Positions 7,683 to 13,658 of a DNA stretch of 29,364 bases are shown piece after piece. Source of the stretch: RBG-16-66-20 sp038040245 (GTDB lineage Bacteria > Pseudomonadota > Gammaproteobacteria > Burkholderiales > SG8-39); the NCBI GenBank assembly GCA_038040245.1, contig JBBPIU010000030.1, positions 1 to 29,364 of the forward strand. Direction: 5' to 3'. A program made the translations under genes and the position numbers. A model generated the notes under the pieces. It worked only from the letters and a program-made list of their open reading frames with translations. It was not told where the DNA came from and made no database searches. Positions within the stretch are counted from its first letter, which is position 1, and each line of letters starts with the position of its first letter.

Positions 7683-8024
7683 ATGAACCGGGCCGGCGCG
7701 CGAGCCGAGGACCTGTGCGCCGAACTGCTGCGCAAGGCGGGCCTGCGGGTGCTGGCGCGCAACTGGCGCTGCCGACACGGCGAAATCGACCTCGTGGCAG
7801 AGGAGGGCGGCACGCTGGTGTTCGCCGAGGTGCGCTACCGCCGCGACGAGCGCTTCGGCGGCGCTGCCGAGAGCATCACCGTGGCCAAGCAGGCCCGCTT
7901 GATCGCCGCCGCGCGGCTCTACCTGATGCGGCGGCCGGACGCCGATTGCAGGTTCGACGTGTTGCTGCTGGATTCCCTCGAGGCGGAACGGATCAGGTGG
8001 ATCCGGAATGCGTTTACTGCTTAG
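7683..8024 (+). CDS. yraN: YraN family (UPF0102) endonuclease-like protein
   Basis: A 113-residue protein with the UPF0102 core, a restriction-endonuclease-like fold: E (residue 9), the GEIDLVAEEGGTLVFAEVRYR motif (about residues 33-53, in the pattern GExDLI...FVEVK, with Arg where Lys is usual), and a C-terminal DCRFDVLLLD strand. The expected catalytic acids Asp36 and Glu49 are present. The family's cellular role is unsettled. ATG 7683 is the natural start because the domain begins at once; the reading frame upstream overlaps rsmI. It ends 17 bases inside the next gene. The position between rsmI and the diaA/dolP homologues matches the conserved proteobacterial cluster. Confidence 0.92.
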   Translation: MNRAGARAEDLCAELLRKAGLRVLARNWRCRHGEIDLVAEEGGTLVFAEVRYRRDERFGGAAESITVAKQARLIAAARLYLMRRPDADCRFDVLLLDSLEAERIRWIRNAFTA

Positions 8025-8367
8025 CCTGCTGCTTTTTCTGGCGTTTTCCGTGAAAGGCCAGAGCGTGCAATTGCTGGTGCAGAGCTCGCCGCTGGCGGGG
8101 TTTCGCTACGCCGAGGCGGCAGCAGTCATGCCGATGCTGCAGCTCGGCGACGCGCTCGAGCTGGCGCGCGAGGAGGACAACCCCAACGACCCGAACGCGG
8201 TGCGCGTGGAATGGCGCGGCCGCAAGCTCGGCTACGTGCCGCGTCGCCAGAACGCGGCGCTTGCCTGGGGCCTGGACCGCGGCACGCCGATGCGCGCGCG
8301 CGTCAGCAGGCTTACCGAGCATCCCAACCCGGCGCGGCGCATCGAATTCGAGGTCTACCTCGAATGA
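8008..8367 (+). CDS. Secreted HIRAN domain protein
   Basis: A 119-residue protein with a clear signal peptide (MRLLLSLLLFLAFSVKG, probable cleavage near residue 17) followed by a single HIRAN domain at about residues 22-117. The domain pattern is visible: SPLAGFRYAEA, the acidic turn DNPNDPNAV and LGYVPRRQNAALAWGL. HIRAN domains in eukaryotic Rad5/HLTF proteins bind 3' ends of DNA, and bacterial ones are mostly uncharacterised. A signal peptide places this one in the periplasm or envelope, where a DNA-repair role is unlikely. It overlaps the end of yraN by 17 bases, so the two are coupled. Function unknown. Confidence 0.88.
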   Translation: MRLLLSLLLFLAFSVKGQSVQLLVQSSPLAGFRYAEAAAVMPMLQLGDALELAREEDNPNDPNAVRVEWRGRKLGYVPRRQNAALAWGLDRGTPMRARVSRLTEHPNPARRIEFEVYLE

Positions 8368-8398
8368 ATGCGTCCAGCCACGGTGTAAACTGCGGCGC

Positions 8399-9013
8399 AT
8401 GGGACACGCCGAGCAGGGCGCATCGCTGGAGGCGCAGGTCGCGACGCATTTTGCCGACAGCGCCAGGCTGAAACTCGATGCCGCCAAGGTGCTTTCGGCG
8501 CCGATCGCGCGCGGCATCGAGGTGATGGCGGCCTCGCTCAGGGCGGGCGGCAAAATCCTCGCCTGCGGCAACGGCGGCTCCGCGGCCGATGCGCAGCACT
8601 TCGCCGCCGAACTGGTCAACCGCTTCGAGCGCGAGCGCCCGCCGCTCGCTTCGATCGCGCTCACCACCGATTCCTCCACGCTCACCTCGATCGCGAACGA
8701 CTACAGCTACGACCAGGTGTTCGAGAAGCAGATCCGCGCGCTCGGCCGCAAGGGCGACGTGCTGCTTGCGATTTCGACCAGCGGCAATTCCGCCAATGTG
8801 GTTGCCGCCATGCAGGCGGCGCGCGAACTGGGCGTCGCCGTGGTGGCGCTCACCGGCCGGGGCGGCGGAAAAATGGCGGAACATCTGGCGCCCGGCGATG
8901 TCCACGTCTGCGTGCCGCACACGCGCACCATGCGCATTCAGGAGGTGCACCTGCTGGTGCTGCATTGCCTGTGCGACGGCATCGATACACAGCTTTTCGG
9001 AGACAAAAAATGA
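8399..9013 (+). CDS. SIS-domain phosphoheptose isomerase / DiaA-like protein
   Basis: A 204-residue SIS protein. GmhA converts sedoheptulose 7-phosphate to heptose phosphate for LPS; its paralogue DiaA binds DnaA and stimulates initiation in E. coli. Overall wording (INRFERERP-like NRFERERPPLASIALTTD, and HCLCDGID near the C-terminus) and position next to yraN and dolP are DiaA-like. Yet the GmhA metal and catalytic residues are kept: His67 and Glu71 in AQHFAAELVNRF, and Gln181 and His189 in RIQEVHLLVLHC, with the same 4- and 8-residue spacings as GmhA. The phosphate loops GNGGSAADAQ and STSGNSANV are intact. I infer an active isomerase, possibly serving both roles. It ends in an ATGA overlap with the next gene. 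Confidence 0.9.
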   Translation: MGHAEQGASLEAQVATHFADSARLKLDAAKVLSAPIARGIEVMAASLRAGGKILACGNGGSAADAQHFAAELVNRFERERPPLASIALTTDSSTLTSIANDYSYDQVFEKQIRALGRKGDVLLAISTSGNSANVVAAMQAARELGVAVVALTGRGGGKMAEHLAPGDVHVCVPHTRTMRIQEVHLLVLHCLCDGIDTQLFGDKK

Positions 9014-9657
9014 AAAAAAACCGCCTCCCGTCTTTTCCGTTCCTCCTGATCCTTCCCTTGCTCGCCCTTTCACTGCAGGGCTGCATCGAGATGGCGGTGG
9101 TGGGCGTGGGCGCTGTGCTGCTCGGCATCGAGGACCGCCGCACCGCCGGTACCATGGTGGAGGACGAAGGCATCGAATTGCGCGCCACCAATCGCGTCAG
9201 CGAACGCTTCGGCGACAAGGTCCACGTCAACATCACCTCCTACAACCGCAGCGTGCTGGTCACCGGCGAAGTTCCGGACGAGAAAACCAAAGTCGAGATC
9301 GAGAAGATCGTGATCGGCGCGCCCAATGTGCGCAGCGTTACCAACGACCTGCAGGTCGCCGGCGGCTCGGCACTGTCGTCGCGGGCCAGCGATGCCACCA
9401 TCACAGGCAAGGTGAAGGCGCGCTTTGTCGACGCCAACAGGTTTAACGCGTTGCTCGTAAAGGTCGTGACCGAGGCCTCGGTGGTCTACCTGATGGGCAT
9501 TGTGACCGAGAGCGAGGCTGCGGCGGCGGTGGAAGTCGCGCGCACGACCGGCGGGGTGCGCAAGGTGGTGAAGGTGTTTGAATACTGCAAGCCGACCGAC
9601 GCGATCTGCGCGCCGTCCAGGCCCAGGGCCGAGGAACCGAAGAAAAGCGGGTCCTAG
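9010..9657 (+). CDS. dolP: Two-BON-domain outer membrane lipoprotein (DolP/YraP-like)
   Basis: A 215-residue lipoprotein precursor. The start is fixed at ATG 9010 by the ATGA overlap with the isomerase gene and by the signal peptide that follows (MKKNRLPSF, hydrophobic core, lipobox LQGC with Cys25). Two BON domains follow: about residues 65-120 (VHVNITSYNRSVLVTGEVPD) and 125-190 (DANRFNALLVKVVTEASVVY). DolP anchors in the inner leaflet of the outer membrane and supports barrier function. The long gap between lipobox and first BON contains LLGIEDRRTAGTMVEDEGIE, typical of the family. It is the last gene of the yraN cluster; a strong hairpin lies 7 bases after the stop. Confidence 0.93.
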   Translation: MKKNRLPSFPFLLILPLLALSLQGCIEMAVVGVGAVLLGIEDRRTAGTMVEDEGIELRATNRVSERFGDKVHVNITSYNRSVLVTGEVPDEKTKVEIEKIVIGAPNVRSVTNDLQVAGGSALSSRASDATITGKVKARFVDANRFNALLVKVVTEASVVYLMGIVTESEAAAAVEVARTTGGVRKVVKVFEYCKPTDAICAPSRPRAEEPKKSGS

Positions 9658-9690
9658 GAGGGGTAACGGGGGAACCTGGGTTCCCCTGTT
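9656..9690 (+). promoter_or_regulatory. SD sequence plus hairpin ahead of hldC (or terminator-like hairpin)
   Basis: AGGAGGGGT (9656-9664) is a near-ideal Shine-Dalgarno overlapping the TAG stop of the lipoprotein gene. It is followed directly by an 11-bp hairpin: AACGGGGGAAC (9665-9675), loop CTGG, GTTCCCCTGTT (9680-9690), with one G-U pair. The next gene's GTG start is at 9699. Linear SD spacing is too long (37 bases), but folding the hairpin brings it to about 11. Without a U-tract it is a poor intrinsic terminator, though it could still protect the upstream mRNA 3' end. Confidence 0.55.
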
Positions 9691-9698
9691 CATAGCAC

Positions 9699-10172
9699 GT
9701 GCGATTTGAAGATAAAATAAGACCTCCCGACAGCGCGGCGCAATGGGCCGCCGGGCTGGCGCGGCCGCTGGTGTTCACCAACGGCATTTTCGACCTCCTG
9801 CATCGCGGTCATGTGACCTATCTCGCGCAGGCGCGCGTGCTCGGCGCCGCGCTGCTGGTGGCGCTGAATGGCAATGCCTCCGCACGCCGGCTGGGCAAGG
9901 GCGAGGGCCGCCCGGTCAATGCTCTGGAGGACCGCATGGCGCTGGTGGCGGCGCTGGAATCGGTGGATGCGGTCACGTGGTTCGACGAGGACACGCCCGC
10001 GGCCCTGATCGAAACGCTGCGTCCGGAGGTTCTGGTCAAGGGCGGCGACTGGCCGGCGGAGAAGATCGTCGGCGCCATTGAAACGCTCGCCCGCGGCGGG
10101 CGCGTGATCTCGATTCCGTTCGAGCATCAGCGCTCCAGCACCGCGTTGCTGGAGAAGATCAGAAAAATCTGA
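9699..10172 (+). CDS. hldC: D-glycero-beta-D-manno-heptose 1-phosphate adenylyltransferase
   Basis: A 157-residue nucleotidyltransferase that makes ADP-heptose, the donor for the LPS inner core. Motifs: TNGIFDLLHRGHVTYLAQAR, with the HxGH site (HRGH) at about residues 35-38; RPVNALEDRMALVAALESV; VLVKGGDW; and the closing FEHQRSSTALLEKIRKI. It matches the stand-alone second domain of HldE (RfaE2); no RfaE1 kinase domain is attached, so the kinase must lie elsewhere. GTG 9699 is the first possible start after an in-frame TAG at 9693-9695, and it preserves the family N-terminus (FEDKIRPP). Functionally it joins the isomerase two genes upstream and the heptosyltransferase at 18 kb. It overlaps the convergent GNAT gene by 14 bases. 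Confidence 0.94.
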   Translation: MRFEDKIRPPDSAAQWAAGLARPLVFTNGIFDLLHRGHVTYLAQARVLGAALLVALNGNASARRLGKGEGRPVNALEDRMALVAALESVDAVTWFDEDTPAALIETLRPEVLVKGGDWPAEKIVGAIETLARGGRVISIPFEHQRSSTALLEKIRKI

Positions 10173-10629
10173 GTTCGAAGAACATCGTCCCGGGTGTCGG
10201 TGTGGCCGAGTACGGGCCGGTTTCGCGAAAACCCAGCGAACGGTAAAGCGCAATCGCCTCGGTCATCTTCGGCAGGGTGTCGAGCAGCAACCGGTTGTAG
10301 CCCCGCTTCCTGGCCTCTTCGATCGCAAACCCGGCAAGCCCTCTTCCCAGCCCGCTGCCGCGGTAGCGGTCGCGCACGTAGAGCCGCTTCATCTCGCCGC
10401 TGGATGGATCCTGCCGCCGCAAGGCGACGCAGCCCGCCGCCTGCGGGCCCGCACGTGCGACCAGCAGTACGCCGCCTGGCGGCGCGTATTCCCCCGGCAG
10501 CGCAGCCAACTCTTCGTCAAAGGTCGCAAAACAACATGGTTCCGCGATCTTGGCGGCGTATTCGCGAAACAACGTCTGTATCTCGCCGATTTCCTGCGGC
10601 GAAGTTGCGGGGACGATATTCAGCACCAA
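10159..10629 (-). CDS. GNAT family N-acetyltransferase
   Basis: A 156-residue acetyl-CoA-dependent acyltransferase. The acetyl-CoA pyrophosphate loop is clear: EMKRLYVRDRYRGSGLGRGL (motif RxxGxG/A at about residues 88-98), followed by a helix (AIEEARKRGYNRLLLDT) and the C-terminal ALYRSLGFRETGPY motif typical of GNATs. The substrate cannot be inferred. It is a single gene read toward hldC; the 3' ends overlap by 14 bases with no terminator, so antisense transcription is possible. ATG 10629 is kept because the reading begins directly with the first strand (LNIVPATS). Confidence 0.9.
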   Translation of the reverse strand: MVLNIVPATSPQEIGEIQTLFREYAAKIAEPCCFATFDEELAALPGEYAPPGGVLLVARAGPQAAGCVALRRQDPSSGEMKRLYVRDRYRGSGLGRGLAGFAIEEARKRGYNRLLLDTLPKMTEAIALYRSLGFRETGPYSATPTPGTMFFELRFF

Positions 10630-10668
10630 AGCATTCTACAATCCGAGGCTCAAGGTCCACGTACCCCC

Positions 10669-11196
10669 ATGCGACTGCACCAGCTCAAAATCGACTTTAC
10701 CGCCGAGCAGGACCGGATGCTGATGCTGATCGCCGCCAGCGAGAAGGTCGAAGTGCGCATGTGGCTGACGCGGCGTTTCGTGAAGCTGCTCTGGCCGCTG
10801 CTGGTCAAGCTCGCCGAGGAGGCGAGCCCGCGCATCCGCACCCAGCCCAATCCCGAGGCGCGCAAGGCCCTCCTCAACATCGAGCACGAGCAGGCGGTGT
10901 CGAAGGCGGACTTCGCCAAACCCTATGACGACAGCGCGCGCGCGACGCCGCTGGGCGCCGAGCCGCTGCTGCTCGCGCGCATCCAGACCGGGCACGACCC
11001 GAACGGCCACCCGGTGCTCGCAATGCATCCTTCCGAAGGCCAGGGCGTGACCCTCACGCTCGATCCGGTGCTGCTGCACTCCGTATGCCGCCTGCTGCAG
11101 GCCGCGGTGAAAAAGAGCGACTGGGACATGGAACTCAAACTCCCCGGCGTCGAGCCGCAGGAAACCCCCGAGCGCGAGCGGCGCACCATCAACTGA
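10669..11196 (+). CDS. Uncharacterised conserved-looking protein (175 aa)
   Basis: No signal peptide and no membrane segment, so a cytoplasmic protein. The N-terminal half is mixed alpha/beta (MRLHQLKIDFTAEQDRMLML, then EVRMWLTRRFVKLLWPLLVKLAEEA); the middle has DFAKPYDDSARATPLGAEPLLLARIQTG; the C-terminal half has VTLTLDPVLLHSVCRLLQAAVKKSDWDMELKLPG, followed by a charged tail. It looks like a globular domain with ordered strands, and codon use matches the surrounding core genes, so it is very likely real. I do not recognise a named family. It is divergent from the GNAT gene (39-base gap) and stands alone on the plus strand. The recombinase remnant begins 15 bases after its stop. Confidence 0.8.
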   Translation: MRLHQLKIDFTAEQDRMLMLIAASEKVEVRMWLTRRFVKLLWPLLVKLAEEASPRIRTQPNPEARKALLNIEHEQAVSKADFAKPYDDSARATPLGAEPLLLARIQTGHDPNGHPVLAMHPSEGQGVTLTLDPVLLHSVCRLLQAAVKKSDWDMELKLPGVEPQETPERERRTIN

Positions 11197-11211
11197 AATT
11201 CGGACTTTCCG

Positions 11212-11310
11212 CTCGTTGGCGGCATGGCGGCACGAACGCGCGAAGCGTATTTGGGCGCGGTAGCGGGGCTGGCGAAGTACTACGGGCGTAGCGCGGATCG
11301 CATGAAATGA
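11212..11310 (+). pseudogene. Tyrosine recombinase/integrase N-terminal remnant
   Basis: The frame around ATG 11224 reads MAARTREAYLGAVAGLAKYY followed by GRSADRMK and a TGA at 11308-11310; a few upstream codons (LVGG) continue it. This is the SAM-like core-binding motif of site-specific tyrosine recombinases of the kind found with integron and IS91-like elements (pattern RTxEAYxxAVxxLAxYYxRSPDxI). Only about 30 residues remain, and no catalytic domain follows, so it is a decayed fragment left by a mobile element. Confidence 0.65.
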
Positions 11311-11336
11311 AAAGCGGGGATTTTTTGGTCGCACAT

Positions 11337-11363
11337 CCCGGATTACGGTTCGCTACATCCGGG
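11337..11363. repeat. REP-like extragenic palindrome
   Basis: CCCGGAT (11337-11343) and ATCCGGG (11357-11363) form a 7-bp inverted repeat around a 13-base loop, followed by CTAC. This resembles dispersed extragenic palindromes common in proteobacterial intergenic regions. It lies between the recombinase remnant and the lipoprotein gene and could also end the minus-strand transcript of the latter. Confidence 0.55.
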
Positions 11364-11380
11364 CTACACTTACTGCGATC

Positions 11381-11842
11381 CTATCTGCCTGCGAACAGTC
11401 GACCCAGTACAGCCTCCAATGCGCTTAGTACTTTTTCATTGTCACCTACATACAACACGATAAGTCGTCCTTTCTTGAAAAAATGTGGCGGGCCAACCCA
11501 ATGGATCTTCGTTGTACCGACTGCGCTGCCACTGGGTGAAACCAGAGCGGCCTGTGCATCTGCTGCCGTAGCATCGGAATACTCGAAGACTTGTACGTCC
11601 TCGCCGCGGACTTTGATCATCATGCCTGTGACGGAAAAGAAAGGCTGATCGACCTCCCCTTCCTGTTCGACACTTACTCCCGTAGCACGCAAGTTGGCGA
11701 TTAAACTTGCGTAGTCCGTCACCAGTCCAGCGTGCGGTTTGCCTTGTTGCGGCTGATTTGATACCGGTAATTTTTCACGGCAGGCTGTGGAGGCAACAGC
11801 AACGACCAAAAGCAAACAGATTGAAAGCAGAGATGGTTGCAT
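11381..11842 (-). CDS. Putative lipoprotein of unknown function (153 aa)
   Basis: ATG 11842 gives a lipoprotein signal peptide (MQPSLLSICLLLVVAVASTAC, Cys21); a longer frame upstream would bury it. The mature part begins with a flexible Gln/Pro-rich stretch (LPVSNQPQQGKPH), then one small domain: DYASLIANLRATGVSVEQEG, FFSVTGMMIKVRGEDVQVFEYSD, GTTKIHWVGPPHFFKKGRLIVLYVGD, and a final helix VLSALEAVLGRLF. I recognise no named domain. The GTTKIHWVGPPHFFKKGRLI segment looks conserved. Its GC content is visibly lower than that of flanking genes, consistent with acquisition together with the neighbouring protease. Confidence 0.78.
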   Translation of the reverse strand: MQPSLLSICLLLVVAVASTACREKLPVSNQPQQGKPHAGLVTDYASLIANLRATGVSVEQEGEVDQPFFSVTGMMIKVRGEDVQVFEYSDATAADAQAALVSPSGSAVGTTKIHWVGPPHFFKKGRLIVLYVGDNEKVLSALEAVLGRLFAGR

Positions 11843-11913
11843 TGGATTGGCCCTGCAAACAGCTAACCGCTGGCGCGGGCCGAGACGCCCATATCCATCC
11901 GCAAAAACGCGCA

Positions 11914-11939
11914 AGGGGCGAGGCACAGGCCTCGCCCCT
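11914..11939 (-). terminator. Intrinsic terminator-like hairpin after the matrixin-like gene
   Basis: A perfect 11-bp stem (AGGGGCGAGGC paired with GCCTCGCCCCT, loop of 4) lies 52 bases beyond the protease stop. On the minus strand it is followed by TGCGCGTTTTT, so the T-run is offset by 5-6 bases. It separates the protease transcript from the lipoprotein gene. Confidence 0.55.
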
Positions 11940-11991
11940 CAAAACCAGTGCCTCGCGCTGAGGCTCGGGGAGATCTCGCAATAGATGTGGC

Positions 11992-12876
11992 TTACCGCCG
12001 GCCTCGCTCTTCGCCTTCCGCCCAGATGACGAACGTGAGTATCTTGTGACCGCCGCTAAATTCGAGCTCGTAGACCGCGGTCCGGCCGCCGTGGGACGTC
12101 TTGATCAGCCTGCCCCACTGAGCCGGCGTCTCGAAGTCGATGTCGGTCATCGCAGGGGGCAATGCGCCCTGTGCGCTTGTCTGGCCGGGAGCTGGATGCG
12201 GTGACGTTCGACGGCCTGCCGTGAAAGGGGGTAAAGTGCTCTGTGCGCTTGTCTGGCTGACAGTGGTTGTGGTGTCGGGGTGATTGTAGATCGCCACCAG
12301 CTGGTCGTAGTCATGCTGGTTCGGGTGCTGGTTCGGGTCGGGGTCGTTCGAATAGTCCATGCACGTTCCGAGCGGCGGGTTGCTGAAATTCTCGTCCTGG
12401 TGATCGAGGCCGAGGGTGTGACCGACCTCCTGACACATCACCAGATTTCTCCACGCCGGGGTGTTGTATTTGGCGGTGTTGAAGTACGTGTCGTTCAGCT
12501 TGGTGGTGCCCTGCACGATGTGGCTCGAACTAATCCAGATCTGAGCCAGGCCGAGCCAGCCGTTGTTGCCGTAGGCGGTGCTGCAGACCTCCACTCGCCC
12601 GCTGGTGGCCCGACACCTCTTCGGGTTGCCTGCCTCCCCCGCAACGATCAAGGTGTCCAGCACGCTAGACGCGGTCCAGTCGGTCGACGTGGTAGCGAGA
12701 TACGTATCCCAAGCGGACGACACGTTATCCCCGAGTTTCAAGGTGAACGGGTTACTGGTGCGCGCCCAATGGTAAGGGCCCCAGGAATGATCCGCGCCGG
12801 CGATCGACGGAACGAGGGCACAAACAAACGACGCTAGAAACAGCACTAGCGGACGGCGGCAGTATGTAGTGAACAT
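11992..12876 (-). CDS. Secreted matrixin-like metalloprotease with QExxH zinc motif
   Basis: A 294-residue exported protein: Sec signal peptide (MFTTYCRRPLVLFLASFVCALVPSIAGA, cleavage about residue 28), then a metzincin-type domain. The zinc motif reads QEVGHTLGLDH at residues 149-159, where HExxHxxGxxH is expected; the first His ligand is Gln149, while Glu150, His153 and His159 are kept. A Met-turn-like CMDYSND follows (Met173). Cys88, Cys98, Cys148 and Cys172 could form disulfides. After residue 200 comes a Thr/Ser/Pro linker with two copies of QTSAQ(S/G)(T/A)LPP, then a C-terminal domain (ETPAQWGRLIKTSHGGRTAVYELEFSGG). ATG 12876 has AAAGGA upstream. It lies in the low-GC patch. It may be a protease with altered metal site or a non-catalytic relative. 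Confidence 0.78.
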   Translation of the reverse strand: MFTTYCRRPLVLFLASFVCALVPSIAGADHSWGPYHWARTSNPFTLKLGDNVSSAWDTYLATTSTDWTASSVLDTLIVAGEAGNPKRCRATSGRVEVCSTAYGNNGWLGLAQIWISSSHIVQGTTKLNDTYFNTAKYNTPAWRNLVMCQEVGHTLGLDHQDENFSNPPLGTCMDYSNDPDPNQHPNQHDYDQLVAIYNHPDTTTTVSQTSAQSTLPPFTAGRRTSPHPAPGQTSAQGALPPAMTDIDFETPAQWGRLIKTSHGGRTAVYELEFSGGHKILTFVIWAEGEERGRR

Positions 12877-13149
12877 TGGGGTACATCCTTTTTATAAGTT
12901 GTGCGCCACTCGGGAGAGAGGTGGCCCCAAGAAATAAATCGGACAGCGGGTTAAGTGAAGACTCTACTCTAATTCGCGGCGCGAGCCGCATTAATAGGTG
13001 TAACGGAATGTGTCAATGAGCATAACACACTGGCATTGCGTCGGTTTCTCGGACACGCTGGCCCGTTTCTACGGTATCAATCTGCCTGATGTTGGAAACG
13101 GAAGGCTCGTGAACATATTCGCGGAGATCGTCCGGCGGAGAAACATACA
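12877..13149. other. AT-richer intergenic region between divergent genes
   Basis: This 273-base stretch separates the protease (-) from the thioesterase (+) and is clearly lower in GC than the core genes. I see no coding frame with support and no RNA gene. It should hold both promoters. One plus-strand candidate is listed separately, and the protease leader has AAAGGA 8-13 bases before its ATG. Confidence 0.5.
13092..13119 (+). promoter_or_regulatory. Candidate promoter for the thioesterase gene
   Basis: TTGGAA (13092-13097) and CATATT (13114-13119), each matching 4 of 6 consensus bases and 16 bases apart, would start transcription near 13126, giving a leader of about 24 bases that contains GGAGA before ATG 13150. 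Confidence 0.35.
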
Positions 13150-13593
13150 ATGACGCCGAGCACCGCGCTAAACGGGGGGGCGCGCGCCGTGAATCTTGCT
13201 TCGTCAATACAAGAGCGGGTCAAGGGTCTGCTGCCGGACCTGATGGGGATCGAATTTACGGACGTGACCCCGGACAAGGTGGTGGCGCAGATGGCGGTGC
13301 GCAAGGACCTGTGCACGATCGGCGACAACCTGCACGGCGGGGCGATCATGGCGTTCGCCGATACGCTGGGCGCGGTGGCGGCGATCCTGAACATGCCGGA
13401 GGGGGCGCGCACGACGACCATCGAGTCGAAAACCAACTTCATCGGCGGCGCGCCGGCCGGCACGCGCGTCACGGGCGAGTCGGTGCCGGTGCACAAGGGT
13501 CGCACGACCGTGGTCTGCCAGACCACCATCCGCTCGGAGGCGGGGAAACTGGTGGCGCTGGTGACCCAGACGCAGCTCGTCATTGCCGCCTGA
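13150..13593 (+). CDS. PaaI family hotdog-fold thioesterase
   Basis: A 147-residue acyl-CoA thioesterase-like protein. The hotdog core is visible: MGIEFTDVTPDKVVAQM, then the signature NLHGGAIMAFADTLGAVAA (His62-Gly-Gly and Asp71, catalytic-region residues of PaaI-type enzymes), TIESKTNFIGGAPAGTRVTG, and a last strand LVALVTQTQLVI. Members hydrolyse aromatic or medium-chain acyl-CoAs in the cytoplasm; the substrate here is not evident. ATG 13150 has GGAGA 8-12 bases upstream. It is followed by the rhlE gene on the same strand, but a TATAAT box in the gap suggests that gene has its own promoter. Base composition returns to the GC-rich norm here, marking the right edge of the accessory patch. 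Confidence 0.9.
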   Translation: MTPSTALNGGARAVNLASSIQERVKGLLPDLMGIEFTDVTPDKVVAQMAVRKDLCTIGDNLHGGAIMAFADTLGAVAAILNMPEGARTTTIESKTNFIGGAPAGTRVTGESVPVHKGRTTVVCQTTIRSEAGKLVALVTQTQLVIAA

Positions 13594-13621
13594 TTTCCAG
13601 GTCAAGGGGATAACGAAGGGG

Positions 13622-13627
13622 TATAAT
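13622..13627 (+). promoter_or_regulatory. -10 box for the rhlE gene
   Basis: A perfect TATAAT at 13622-13627. The best -35 at 17-base spacing is AGGTCA (13599-13604), 3 of 6. Transcription would start near 13634, leaving a leader of about 25 bases with AAGG at 13646-13649. Confidence 0.55.
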
Positions 13628-13658
13628 ATGACCCCTTTAGTTTTCAAGGCGTTACGTC

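Noticed and set aside
11337..11363. The palindrome considered as a CRISPR unit
   Set aside because: Single copy in the window with no regular spacing; it fits a dispersed REP-like element.
13013..13207. A 64-codon minus-strand frame overlapping the thioesterase start
   Set aside because: No good ribosome binding site, no recognisable pattern, and it would block the thioesterase promoter region.
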